Origin: Novosphingobium sp. SG707
Lineage (GTDB): Bacteria; Pseudomonadota; Alphaproteobacteria; Sphingomonadales; Sphingomonadaceae
Length of the DNA stretch: 64,000 nt
Reading direction: 5' to 3'
NCBI RefSeq assembly: GCF_012275515.1
Contig: NZ_JAAZQL010000003.1
Span: forward strand, 121,236-185,235
Within the stretch, counting starts at the first letter, position 1. Each line of letters opens with the position of its first letter. The notes below the pieces were generated by a model. It was not told where the DNA came from. It saw only the letters and a list, made by a program, of their open reading frames with translations, and searched no databases. Position numbers and translations under genes: made by a program. Of the stretch, positions 16,172 through 25,234 are shown in pieces.

Positions 16172-18198
16172 GCCATTACCTCGCGCACGCTGGGCGCATC
16201 GCTGCGCAGAGCCACCAAACAGGTTCGCACCGCCGCCACCAAAACGGCCAGCACCACCACCATAAAGAACCCGCAAAGCACCGCATCGACCCGGTCGTTG
16301 AAGATGATTCGCTCCATCTGCGCCATGCTCTTGGCCGGGGCCAGAACCTTGCCCTGCGCCGCCGCCTGAGAAAATTTCGCCGCATGCGACAAAAATCCCA
16401 CCTTGGGATCATCGGAAAACAGTTTGAGCCACCCGGCCGACAGAGTGCAGATCAGCAGCCACACGGTCGGCAGCACCGAGACCCATGCATAACGCTGCCG
16501 TTTCATGCGGAACAATACGGCGGTGGCCAACATCAGCGCGGTGGCCGCCAGCATCTGGTTAGAAATACCAAACACCGGCCAAAGCGTGTTCACCCCGCCC
16601 AGCGGATCGGTCACGCCCTGATGCAGGAAGAAACCCCATGCCGCCACGCAGATCGCCGTGCCGATCAGCCCCTGCGCCATGCCGCCGATCCGTGCAAACC
16701 CCGGCACCGCGCGGGCCAGCAGGTCCTGCACCATGAACCGCCCGGCGCGCGTACCCGCATCCACCGCGGTCAGAATGAACAGAGCCTCGAACAGAATGGC
16801 GAAGTGATACCAGAACGCCTTCATCGCCGCGCCGCCCACGACATGGCTGAAAATCTGCGCCATGGCCACGGCCAGCGTGGGCGCGCCGCCGGTGCGCGAG
16901 AGGATCGTGTGCTCGCCGATGTCCTTCGTCAATTGCACGATGGCCTCGGGCGTGATGGCAAAGCCCATGGCCGAGACCGCCGCCGATGCGCTTTCCGGCG
17001 TGGTGCCGATCAGGGCGGCGGGGCTGTTCATGGTGAAATAGATGCCCGGCTCGATGATGGATGCGCCCACCAGCGCCATGATCGCCACGAACGCCTCGGC
17101 CAGCATCGCGCCATAGCCGATGAAAGGCGCGTCGGCCTCGGATGCGATCAGCTTGGGCGTGGTGCCGCTGGCGATCAGCGCGTGGAAGCCCGACACCGCC
17201 CCGCAGGCGATGGTGATGAAGAGAAACGGAAACAGCCCGCCCGACCACACCGGCCCGCCGCCGTTCACGAATTGCGTCAGCGCGGGCATCTTCAACGCCG
17301 GGGCCATAATCAGAATGCCGATGGCCAGCGCGATGATCGTGCCGATCTTCAGAAACGTGGAAAGATAATCACGCGGGGCCAGCAACAACCACACCGGCAA
17401 CAGCGAAGCCACCGCCCCGTAAACAATCAGGATCCAGCAGATCTGGATCGGCGTATAGGTGAACAACGGCCCCCAGAAGGCCGATTGCGCCACATCCTGC
17501 CCAAAGACCAGCGCGGCCAGCAAGCCCACCAGCCCCAGCAGCGAAACCTCGCCCACGCGGCCCGGACGGATCCAGCGCGAATAGACGCCCATCGCCAGCG
17601 CCAGCGGCACGGTGGCCGCCACGGTGAACATGCCCCACGGGCTTTCGGCCAGAGCCTTGACCACGATCAGCGCCAGAACGGCCAGAATGATGACCATGAT
17701 CATGAAGGTGCCCAGCAGCGCGATGCCGCCCGCCACCTCGCCCATTTCCACGCGGATGATTTCGCCAAGCGATTTGCCGTCGCGCCGCATCGAGATGCAC
17801 AGCACCAGGAAATCCTGCACCGCACCCGCCAGCACCACCCCAAAGATGATCCACAAAGATCCGGGCAGATAGCCCATCTGCGCCGCCAGCACCGGCCCGA
17901 CCAGCGGCCCCGCGCCTGCAATCGCGGCGAAATGATGGCCGAACAGAACATTGCGGTCGGTCGCCACATAATCCAGCCCATCAGGCCGCCGCATCGCAGG
18001 CGTGGGCCGCGCGCCGTCCAGCCCCATCACCCGCGCGCCGATAAAACGCGCATAAAACCGATAGGAAGCCAGAAAACAGCCCAGCGAGGCCACCACCAGC
18101 CAGAGCGCATTGATCGGCTCACCATGATCGAGCGCCACCCGCGCCAAGGCGCCCAGCCCCAGCAAACCCGCCGCCATCCATGGTAAAGGCCCAAACAT
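16168..18198 (-). CDS. cstA: Carbon starvation protein CstA-type transporter
   Basis: A 676-residue polytopic inner-membrane protein of the CstA family, with well over a dozen hydrophobic segments. Conserved landmarks include 'FGHHFAAIAGAGPLVGPVLA' near residue 85, 'CGAVSGFHALIASGTTPKLI' and 'SHVVGGAAMKAFWYHFAILFEALFILTAVDAGTR' split across the middle. In E. coli, CstA and its paralogue BtsT import peptides or pyruvate during starvation. It is translationally coupled to the small ybdD-like gene. Substrate (pyruvate or peptides) cannot be told from sequence. Confidence 0.95.
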   Translation of the reverse strand: MFGPLPWMAAGLLGLGALARVALDHGEPINALWLVVASLGCFLASYRFYARFIGARVMGLDGARPTPAMRRPDGLDYVATDRNVLFGHHFAAIAGAGPLVGPVLAAQMGYLPGSLWIIFGVVLAGAVQDFLVLCISMRRDGKSLGEIIRVEMGEVAGGIALLGTFMIMVIILAVLALIVVKALAESPWGMFTVAATVPLALAMGVYSRWIRPGRVGEVSLLGLVGLLAALVFGQDVAQSAFWGPLFTYTPIQICWILIVYGAVASLLPVWLLLAPRDYLSTFLKIGTIIALAIGILIMAPALKMPALTQFVNGGGPVWSGGLFPFLFITIACGAVSGFHALIASGTTPKLIASEADAPFIGYGAMLAEAFVAIMALVGASIIEPGIYFTMNSPAALIGTTPESASAAVSAMGFAITPEAIVQLTKDIGEHTILSRTGGAPTLAVAMAQIFSHVVGGAAMKAFWYHFAILFEALFILTAVDAGTRAGRFMVQDLLARAVPGFARIGGMAQGLIGTAICVAAWGFFLHQGVTDPLGGVNTLWPVFGISNQMLAATALMLATAVLFRMKRQRYAWVSVLPTVWLLICTLSAGWLKLFSDDPKVGFLSHAAKFSQAAAQGKVLAPAKSMAQMERIIFNDRVDAVLCGFFMVVVLAVLVAAVRTCLVALRSDAPSVREVMA

Positions 18199-18276
18199 CG
18201 CATTCTCCCGGCTCTATCGGCCCGGAGGGGTAACGGCTAAATCCCCGCTTTGCCAGCGTTCAAACCGTGCCAAAAT

Positions 18277-18735
18277 CTAAACCGTGATTGAAACAATCTC
18301 AATCGCTTCGGCCCGGCCGGAGAAATCGACCAGCTCGCCCGCCTCGGCCTCCATCATCGCGCGCGGCAGAGGGGCGGAGAAAGCGAGCAGGCCGGCCGCC
18401 GGATCGGCCTCGTCATGGCCCACGATGGTGATGGTGCGGGTCTGGCCGTTCAGGCGGAACTGCACGGTGGCGCCAAAGGCAACGCAGGAACCATCGGGCA
18501 CGGGCATTTCCTGGGCGGTGGCGGCGCGGGTGCGCCAGTAGCGCAGATGGCTGCGGGCGGATTTGACCGCTTCCTCATCCGGCGCGGCGGCGACGGCAGC
18601 CTCCCATTCGCCGCATTTCTCCTCGATCTGCGCCTTGCCGCGCGCGGTCACCAGATTGGGGCCGGGCGGGATGGGCAGCTCGAATTTCGGCTCCAGATGT
18701 TCCTCATCGCCATCGCGGCGAAAGGCGACGCTCAT
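18277..18735 (-). CDS. GreA/GreB-family transcription elongation factor
   Basis: A 152-residue Gre-family protein. The N-terminal half (about 25-75) is predicted coiled-coil ('GKAQIEEKCGEWEAAVAAAP' through 'HLRYWRTRAATAQ'), and the C-terminal half is a beta-rich FKBP-like domain with 'VAFGATVQFRLNGQTRTITI'. Gre factors enter the RNA polymerase secondary channel and trigger cleavage of backtracked transcripts. The acidic tip residues of the coiled coil look reduced ('AAAPDEE'), so it may be a divergent Rnk/Gre-like factor rather than canonical GreB. It lies alone between cstA and the peptidase gene. Confidence 0.85.
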   Translation of the reverse strand: MSVAFRRDGDEEHLEPKFELPIPPGPNLVTARGKAQIEEKCGEWEAAVAAAPDEEAVKSARSHLRYWRTRAATAQEMPVPDGSCVAFGATVQFRLNGQTRTITIVGHDEADPAAGLLAFSAPLPRAMMEAEAGELVDFSGRAEAIEIVSITV

Positions 18736-18781
18736 TGCATGCTCTCCACTCTCATCGCCCGCCTATGACAGCGCGCCGGTT

Positions 18782-19798
18782 TCACGGCAAGGGAGCCGGA
18801 ACCCCGGTCAGCACGCCCGCGCGCACCCGCGCCACGCCGGAAAAGGCCGGATGGCTCACCTGCAAGGTGTTGAGGTCGAACCGGCTGTCGGCCCCGATCC
18901 CGGTGATCCTGATCCCGGCATAATCCAGCTTCTCGCCCAGCACCGCCCTTTGCGCCCGCCCCGCCGGCTGCACCAGCCAGCCGTAGGTGCCCTTTGGCGC
19001 CATCAGCCGCGCATGGCCCGCCCCGTCCACCACCAGCGAGGCGCGCTCATCCATGCCCAGCCCGACGACATCCTTCGCTCCCCTTGCGCGCGCATTGGCG
19101 AGGAAAGCGATCAGCCGCCCCATGCGCGCCCGGATCATGAAATGGCTGTCGGTGAAAATTCGCCGCATCCGGGGCAGATGGAGGAAGCGGTCCACCACCG
19201 TCACCCCCGGCCCCATCGGATTATCGAGAGCCTCGGGGCTGGTAATGCCGTCATCGCCAAAGGCGCCGTATCCCCACCATCCCATGATCGCCAGCCCGGC
19301 GCTTGTCCCGCCGATCGGGCGATCCCGCGCCAGCCGGTCAATCAGGCGAGACAGCGGCGTGGCCTGCCAGAAGCGGACATAGCGCGATTGGTCGCCGCCC
19401 GCGATAAATACCCCGTCGGCCCGCTCCAGCGCGGCAAGGATGCGCGGATCATAGGCGGCCTTCCTCTCGGAAAAGACGAAAGTTTCGACCGAGGCCACCC
19501 CGCCGATCTCCTTCAAGAAAGCCTCGCCAAGCTCGCCCTTTTGCGAGGCGCGCAGCACGACGATATGCCCATGCCCGGCCCGCGCCACGAACCAGCGGAA
19601 CGCCTCGACATCCCAATCGCCCCCGCCCGAAAGCAACAGGCCCGGCGCCCGCAGCCCCGGCGTGGGCAGGCTGCGGTCCCCCGCCATGTAATGGGCATAG
19701 CCCGGCCCGCCATCCTGCGCATGGGCATTCAGCGGCGCGGCCAGCAAAGTCAGCGCCAACAGACAGGCTTTGGCAAATTTCACGCGCGGCTCCCCCAT
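18782..19798 (-). CDS. Exported cyanophycinase-like serine peptidase (family S51)
   Basis: About 338 residues from the ATG at 19798. The N-terminus is a Sec signal peptide ('AKACLLALTLLAAPLNAHAQ'). The nucleophile motif GGTSAGLA and the upstream 'ADGVFIAGGDQSRYVRFW' are typical of the S51/cyanophycinase fold, in which the Ser in TSAG attacks the peptide and a glutamine in GGDQ binds substrate. Secretion suggests scavenging of beta-linked Asp peptides or cyanophycin released by other cells. No cyanophycin synthetase gene is nearby. The neighbours, gre and kdgD, are unrelated. The true polymer substrate is inferred. Confidence 0.85.
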   Translation of the reverse strand: MGEPRVKFAKACLLALTLLAAPLNAHAQDGGPGYAHYMAGDRSLPTPGLRAPGLLLSGGGDWDVEAFRWFVARAGHGHIVVLRASQKGELGEAFLKEIGGVASVETFVFSERKAAYDPRILAALERADGVFIAGGDQSRYVRFWQATPLSRLIDRLARDRPIGGTSAGLAIMGWWGYGAFGDDGITSPEALDNPMGPGVTVVDRFLHLPRMRRIFTDSHFMIRARMGRLIAFLANARARGAKDVVGLGMDERASLVVDGAGHARLMAPKGTYGWLVQPAGRAQRAVLGEKLDYAGIRITGIGADSRFDLNTLQVSHPAFSGVARVRAGVLTGVPAPLP

Positions 19799-20012
19799 GG
19801 CGATCGGAGGGCGCAGACTGACAGGCCGGGCATGGGGCGGCAAACCGCCAAATTGCGCAGAGGAACGCCCCGCCGCCCCGCCCATCAAGCCAAATCCTGC
19901 ATCAATCCACCGCCCCTTTGGTTTGGACCTGCCTGAGCCGAAACCCTAGGCAGGGCGGCAGAAACGACGCCCCGGCCCAACGCCTGGCGGCGCGCAATAT
20001 CAGGAGATAGCA

Positions 20013-20945
20013 ATGTTCGATCCCGTCTCGATGGCGCAGCGGCTGGGCGAGGGCCTGCTGTCCTTTCCGGTCACTCACTTCGACGCCCATGGCGCGTTTG
20101 ATGAAGGCCCTTTCCGCGCCCATTGCGCATGGATGCTCGAACATGAGCTGTCGGGCCTGTTTGCGGCTGGCGGCACGGGCGAGTTCTTCTCCCTCACCCC
20201 CGACGAGGTCGCCCATGTCGTGCGCGCGGCCGTTGCCGAGCGTAAGGTCGATGTCCCGGTGATCTCGGGCTGCGGCTATGGCACGGCGATTGCGGTGGAC
20301 ATTGCGCGCAAGGCCGAGGCCGCAGGGGCCGATGGCATCCTGCTGCTGCCGCCCTATCTGATGGGGGGCAAGCAGGAAGGGTTGGCAGCCCATATCGAGG
20401 CGGTGTGCCGCGCGACGGGGCTGGGCGTCATCGTCTATAATCGCGGCAATGCGATTGTGGATGATGAAACACTGGCGGGCCTGTGCGAACGCAACGCCAA
20501 TCTGGTGGGCTATAAGGATGGCGTGGGCGATATCGAGCTGATGGCGCGCATCTATGCCCGGATGGGCGACCGGCTGACCTATATCGGCGGGCTGCCCACG
20601 GCGGAAACCTTTGCCACGCCCTATCTGACCATGGGCGTGACCACCTATTCCTCGGCCATTTTCAACTTCATGCCGCAATGGGCGCTGGAATTTTACAACG
20701 CGGTGCGCAGCGGTAACCACGCCCATGTGCAGCAGCAATTGCGCGATTTCGTGCTGCCCTATATCAACCTGCGCAATCAGGGGCGCGGCTATGCGGTGTC
20801 GATCGTCAAGGCCGGTTGCCGCGTGATCGGGCGCGATGCCGGGCCGGTGCGCAGCCCGCTGACCGATCTGTCCGCGGCCGAGGATGCGCAATTGGCCGCG
20901 CTCATTGAAAAAGTCGCGCCTTATGCTCTCCCGATTCCTGCCTGA
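20013..20945 (+). CDS. kdgD: 5-dehydro-4-deoxyglucarate dehydratase
   Basis: A 310-residue class I aldolase-fold enzyme of the DHDPS/NAL superfamily. It decarboxylates and dehydrates 5-keto-4-deoxyglucarate to 2-oxoglutarate semialdehyde in glucarate/galactarate catabolism. The start '[10 protein letters not shown]' and '[14 protein letters not shown]' are characteristic. The Schiff-base lysine is in '[10 protein letters not shown]' and the conserved tyrosine in 'VIVYNRGNA'. It is followed by a LysR gene on the same strand and faces the Tat-protein/MFS/receptor block, which suggests a hexarate or oxidised-uronate catabolic locus. The dehydratases making its substrate are not in this window. 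Confidence 0.93.
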   Translation: MFDPVSMAQRLGEGLLSFPVTHFDAHGAFDEGPFRAHCAWMLEHELSGLFAAGGTGEFFSLTPDEVAHVVRAAVAERKVDVPVISGCGYGTAIAVDIARKAEAAGADGILLLPPYLMGGKQEGLAAHIEAVCRATGLGVIVYNRGNAIVDDETLAGLCERNANLVGYKDGVGDIELMARIYARMGDRLTYIGGLPTAETFATPYLTMGVTTYSSAIFNFMPQWALEFYNAVRSGNHAHVQQQLRDFVLPYINLRNQGRGYAVSIVKAGCRVIGRDAGPVRSPLTDLSAAEDAQLAALIEKVAPYALPIPA

Positions 20946-20964
20946 ATCATCTAGGCTGGGTTCC

Positions 20965-21852
20965 ATGTTCGAACTCAGCCAGCTTCGCTGCTTCGTCGCG
21001 GCGGCCGAAGAACTCCACTTCGGCCGCGCGGCCCAGCGGCTCAACATGACGCAATCCCCGCTCAGCCGCCAGATCCAGTTGCTCGAACGCATTCTGGATG
21101 TGACGCTGCTGGAACGCACCAGCCGCACGGTGTCCTTGACGCCTGCGGGGCGGGTGTTTTTGATCGAGGCGCGGCGGATCGTCCGGCTGGCGGAAAGCGC
21201 GTCTCTATCAGCGCGGCGCGTGGCCAAGGGCGATGCGGGCAAGGTGGCCATCGGCTTTACCGCCGTTTCGGGCTATACGCTGGTGCCGCAAATCGTGGCG
21301 CAGGCGCGCGCCAGCCTACCCAATATCGAGCTGGACCTGCGCGAGATGGTCAGCACCGAGCAGACCGATGCGCTGCTGACGGGCCTGATCGACATCGGCT
21401 TTGTCCGCCCCCCGGTGGTGCGCTCCGAATTTGAAACGCTCACCATCCTGCACGAACCCTTGCTGGTCGCGCTACCCTCGGGCGATCCGCGTCAGGGGCT
21501 ATCGACGCTGACCCCCGCCGATCTCGATGGCCAGCCGCTCATCATGTATGCAAGGCAAGGCGCGGGCTATTTCCACGACATGCTGGTGCGCCTGTTTGAC
21601 GAGGCGCAGGTGGCCCCCAATTTCGTCCAGCATGTGACGCAGATCCATTCGATGCTGGGCCTTGTGCGCGCTGGCCTTGCCGCCGCCGTGGTGCCGCAAT
21701 CGGCGCTGGGCCTGCACCCGGATGATGTGCAGTTCCGCCAGATGGTGACCCAGCCCGAATTTCCGGTCGAGCTGATCATGGCCTGGCGGCGGGACAATGC
21801 CAATCCCGCCCTCGACCCGATGCGCCGCCTATGCGCCGAGGCGATCGGCTAG
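20965..21852 (+). CDS. LysR-type transcriptional regulator
   Basis: A 295-residue LysR regulator with the usual layout: winged HTH at residues 1-60 ('LRCFVAAAEELHFGRAAQRL', 'SPLSRQIQLLERILDVTLLE') and a two-lobed periplasmic-binding-protein-like effector domain after residue 90. The ATG at 20965 follows kdgD by 19 nt, so it is probably co-transcribed and controls the hexarate/uronate genes. The effector is unknown, and intermediates such as ketodeoxyglucarate are candidates by analogy. Its TAG stop overlaps the TAG of the convergent gene on the other strand. Confidence 0.92.
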   Translation: MFELSQLRCFVAAAEELHFGRAAQRLNMTQSPLSRQIQLLERILDVTLLERTSRTVSLTPAGRVFLIEARRIVRLAESASLSARRVAKGDAGKVAIGFTAVSGYTLVPQIVAQARASLPNIELDLREMVSTEQTDALLTGLIDIGFVRPPVVRSEFETLTILHEPLLVALPSGDPRQGLSTLTPADLDGQPLIMYARQGAGYFHDMLVRLFDEAQVAPNFVQHVTQIHSMLGLVRAGLAAAVVPQSALGLHPDDVQFRQMVTQPEFPVELIMAWRRDNANPALDPMRRLCAEAIG

Positions 21853-23669
21853 CCCCAAGGGAAGGCCAGCGAAGGCCGGTTGGCATAGCGCCGCATGGCC
21901 AGCACCAGCCGCGCCCCGGCCCCCGGCGCCAGATCCAGCGCGAAATGCCGCGCGCCGACGGGATAGCGGCGGCCGTCGATCTCCACACTCTCGATCCGAT
22001 GTTCGCCATAGGCCCCGCCCTGCACGATCACGCGGCGCGGCTTGTCGCCGGTGTTCACCAAACTCACCTGCGTCTGCGTATCGCCCAGCGAATGGACCAG
22101 CGCCGCCACATCCATTGGCAATCCCGCCCGCCGCCGCGCCGGATCGAAATAGCGCAAGCGGCAATGCAGCGTCACCCCACCCTGCGGCGGGCTATCGGCG
22201 TTCCACGTGGGGCGCGCAATATGCAGGCCGCCCGTAGTCAGTTGCACCAAGGCCTTGGCGCTGGCCGGGTTGAAATCCAGCGTCCAGTCGGCCAGCCGCG
22301 TGTCGGGCGTGGTATGATCCGCCCGCCGTGCCGCGTCCCGCTTGGCCAGATGCGCCAGATCGGCCTCCAGCGCCGCCTCGGGATAGGCAGGGTTCGCGCC
22401 TTCCAGAAAGCTGATCCACGGATCGCTGCCCGCCGCCGCGCGGTCTTGGGGGTCTTGCGTGGCATACCAGATTTCGAACGCGCCCTGCCGGTATGGCCCC
22501 GCCTTCCACCCATGCCAGCCATCCGGGCCGAACAGGGTGGGCGTCTGCATCTTGCCATCGACCATGCGGGCCTGCGCATTGATGATCGCATTCTGCCGCC
22601 GCCAGACATGGAGATATTCGCGGTCCCCGCTCAAGAGCAGCGCGTTGAAGAAAGCCGTGATCGCACGCGGCACGCGGTTGCGCCCTTCGCGCACCCCCGT
22701 TTGCGGCACGCGGGGCGCGAAATTCCAGCCATAGGTGCCGCCCCACCAATCCGCCGCCGCCTTGCCGTCATGGCCGACCTTGCTGGGGAAGATGCCGCCA
22801 TTGGCCCGCGCCCGCTCCATCCACGCATCGGTGTAATCCAGCACCCAGCGGCGGAACCTCTCCCCCGCGCCCAGCGCATAGGCGTTCAACCCCAAGGTGG
22901 TCGATTGCAGATTCAAAGGCGTATCGCAGACCACATCATCATATTCGTCATAATGGCGCAGGAACTGCTCATAGCTGTCCTCGCCATGCTCGAGATGAAA
23001 CCGGCTGGCGTCAAACGGATCGCCCGCCCAATCCAGAGGCGTTGCCTTGCGCAGCATCGGCCCCCGACTGCCGTTCAGGATCGAGCGGATGACGCGGTGC
23101 TGCGGGTCATAATTGCCGACCGTTTTATCCGCGCCCGTATAGAAATCGGCAAAACGCCGCGTGCGCATCAACAAACGCGGATCGCGCGGCGCCGACAGGC
23201 CCATCACGTTGAAGGTGGAAAGCCCTTCCGAATTATGCTGCCAGTCCATCTGGACCGGAAATTCGCGGTAATACATGCCCTGTCGCGCAATCGGCACATC
23301 GCGGGTCCGGATGCCGGTATATTGCCGCAAATGCCCTTCCCAGAACTTCTGCGCCATGGTCAGCAGGCTGTCATCCGCGCCCAGCGCGTGCAGCAGCACC
23401 CAGTCATTGGTCGCCTCGGCCGCATCGTCCGGCCCGTCATTGGCGCCCCAGCGTTCAAAGCATTTCAGGTGATCCTGCGCATCAACATAGGTTGCGTAAT
23501 AGTCCTTGCACGCCTGAGCATGGGCGGACAGCAATTGCCGCTGCAATTGCGCCCAGCGCGGCGCGGGCATCGGGCTGGTGATGCGCAAAGGCGCGGCCGT
23601 GGCGGCCATCGCGGGGCTGGCGGCCAGCGCGGCCGCCCCGGTCAAAAGCTGACGACGATCCACCTTCAT
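21849..23669 (-). CDS. Tat-exported protein of unknown function in the uronate locus
   Basis: A 606-residue protein from the ATG at 23669, which overlaps the MFS stop codon (ATGA). The N-terminus has a twin-arginine signal, 'DRRQLLTGAAALAASPAMA', so a folded protein is sent to the periplasm. The mature region is rich in Trp, Tyr and aromatic-acidic clusters ('DWWGGTYGWNF', 'HYDEYDDVVCDTPLNL'), the look of a carbohydrate-active (alpha/alpha) barrel followed by a C-terminal beta-rich part. I do not recognise the family. The coupling to a sugar-acid transporter suggests a glycan hydrolase or lyase, but that is only inference. Confidence 0.85.
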   Translation of the reverse strand: MKVDRRQLLTGAAALAASPAMAATAAPLRITSPMPAPRWAQLQRQLLSAHAQACKDYYATYVDAQDHLKCFERWGANDGPDDAAEATNDWVLLHALGADDSLLTMAQKFWEGHLRQYTGIRTRDVPIARQGMYYREFPVQMDWQHNSEGLSTFNVMGLSAPRDPRLLMRTRRFADFYTGADKTVGNYDPQHRVIRSILNGSRGPMLRKATPLDWAGDPFDASRFHLEHGEDSYEQFLRHYDEYDDVVCDTPLNLQSTTLGLNAYALGAGERFRRWVLDYTDAWMERARANGGIFPSKVGHDGKAAADWWGGTYGWNFAPRVPQTGVREGRNRVPRAITAFFNALLLSGDREYLHVWRRQNAIINAQARMVDGKMQTPTLFGPDGWHGWKAGPYRQGAFEIWYATQDPQDRAAAGSDPWISFLEGANPAYPEAALEADLAHLAKRDAARRADHTTPDTRLADWTLDFNPASAKALVQLTTGGLHIARPTWNADSPPQGGVTLHCRLRYFDPARRRAGLPMDVAALVHSLGDTQTQVSLVNTGDKPRRVIVQGGAYGEHRIESVEIDGRRYPVGARHFALDLAPGAGARLVLAMRRYANRPSLAFPWG

Positions 23670-24985
23670 GCCGCAATCTCCAGACGCCGGATCGGCCCGA
23701 CGATCACCGTAAAGGCCAGAATGGTCAGCACGCAATGCGCCGCCACGAAAAGCAGCGCCAGATCGAAAGATCCCGTTGCGCCAACGATATAGCCCACCAC
23801 AATCGGCGTCACGATGCCCGCCGCATTGCCGAACATGTTGAACACCCCGCTCGACAGGCCCGCCAGACGCTTGGGCGCCACGTCCGCCATCACCGCCCAT
23901 CCGAGCGAGGCCACGCCCTTGCCGAAAAAGGCCAGCGCCATCACCGCGATCACGGCCGCCTGATTATCCAGCCAGACGCAGCCGAGGATGCTGGAGGCCA
24001 GCACCATGCCCAGCACCAAAGGCATTTTGCGCGCCCGGTCCAGACTGCCGCTGTGTTTGAGGATGCGATCCGAGATCACGCCCCCGACCAATCCCCCGCC
24101 AAAGCCGCAGATCGCGGGCAGAGCGGCGGCAAACCCGGCCTGCGTGATCGAGAGGCCGCGTTCTTTGACCAGATAGATCGGAAACCATGTGACGAAGAAA
24201 TAGGTCAGCACATTGATGCTGTATTGCCCGATATAGATGCCCAGCATCATGCGATTGGCCAACAAGGGCCGGATATTGGCCCAGTTGAAAGCCAGCGATT
24301 GCCCGCTGCTGCTCTCCAGCGCGATCTGCCCGCCGCCCTCGCGGATCAGGTCCAGCTCGGCGGCATTGACGCCCGGATGCCGGTCCGGCCCGTGGATCAT
24401 TTTCGCAAAGATCAGCGCGGCGATCACCCCCACCACGCCCATCATCCAGAACACCGAGCGCCAGCCATGCGCATGCACCATCCAGCCCATCATCGGCGCA
24501 AAGGCCACCAGCGCGAAATATTGCGCGCTGTTGAAAATGGCCGAGGCGGTGCCACGCTCGGCGCCGGGAAACCATGCCGCCACCAATCGCGCATTGCCGG
24601 GAAAAGACGGCGCCTCGGCCAGACCGACCAGAAAGCGCAGCGTGAAAAGCGCGGTGACCGCAGAAACGCCCGGCACAATGCCCACCAGCGCCTGCGCGGC
24701 GGTCAGCACGGACCAGATGGCGATGGCGATGGTGTAAATACGCTTGGTTCCGAAACGATCCAGCAACGCGCCGCCCGGAATCTGCGCCAGCGCATAAGCC
24801 CATGCAAAGGCCGAAAGGACGTATCCTGTTGTCACCGGTGTCAGAGATAATTCCCTCGCCGCCGCGCTGCCCGCGATGGAAAAAGTGGCCCGATCCGCAT
24901 AGTTCAGCGTGGTCACAAGGAAGATCAGCGCGATGATTTTATAGCGCGTTCTTGTGGGAATCTGGGCGCGCGGGCCGTGCATCAT
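23666..24985 (-). CDS. MFS transporter, ACS-type (hexuronate/glucarate-like)
   Basis: About 439 residues with 12 predicted membrane helices. The N-terminal 'LIFLVTTLNYADRATFSIAG' and the loop 2-3 motif around 'IPGGALLDRFGTKRIY' place it in the anion:cation symporter branch of the major facilitator superfamily, which includes hexuronate (ExuT) and glucarate (GudP) transporters. The ATGs at 24985 and 24982 are both possible; a GGAGAG site precedes them. It is coupled to the downstream Tat-exported protein and divergent from the TonB-dependent receptor, forming an uptake route from outer to inner membrane. Substrate is inferred from neighbours. Confidence 0.9.
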   Translation of the reverse strand: MMHGPRAQIPTRTRYKIIALIFLVTTLNYADRATFSIAGSAAARELSLTPVTTGYVLSAFAWAYALAQIPGGALLDRFGTKRIYTIAIAIWSVLTAAQALVGIVPGVSAVTALFTLRFLVGLAEAPSFPGNARLVAAWFPGAERGTASAIFNSAQYFALVAFAPMMGWMVHAHGWRSVFWMMGVVGVIAALIFAKMIHGPDRHPGVNAAELDLIREGGGQIALESSSGQSLAFNWANIRPLLANRMMLGIYIGQYSINVLTYFFVTWFPIYLVKERGLSITQAGFAAALPAICGFGGGLVGGVISDRILKHSGSLDRARKMPLVLGMVLASSILGCVWLDNQAAVIAVMALAFFGKGVASLGWAVMADVAPKRLAGLSSGVFNMFGNAAGIVTPIVVGYIVGATGSFDLALLFVAAHCVLTILAFTVIVGPIRRLEIAA

Positions 24986-25234
24986 ATCTCTCCGGATGGT
25001 CTTTTTTGACCCCGTTTCGATAGGCGCAACCAGGCAAACCGTCCAAGGCAAATCACGCGATGATCCAGCCAAATATCGGCATGATCGCAAGTAAATATAA
25101 CGATTGCAGCCGCATCAGTGCTGATCCGGCAATGATTGATGCCGGAATCAGGTTGGCGTTTTTGCGCCCCCCTGGTCTATCCCCCTGCTCAATCCGGCAA
25201 TCCTGACCGGTATGGGATTTTGAGGGGATTACTG
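24986..25234. promoter_or_regulatory. Divergent promoter region with CCGGCA inverted repeat
   Basis: This 249-nt gap separates the MFS gene (leftward) from the TonB-dependent receptor (rightward). CCGGCA-N8-TGCCGG lies at 25126-25145, within a longer dyad of GCATCA/TGATGC. It is a plausible operator for the LysR regulator of this locus or for another sugar-acid regulator. Symmetry is seen; binding is inferred. Confidence 0.4.
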
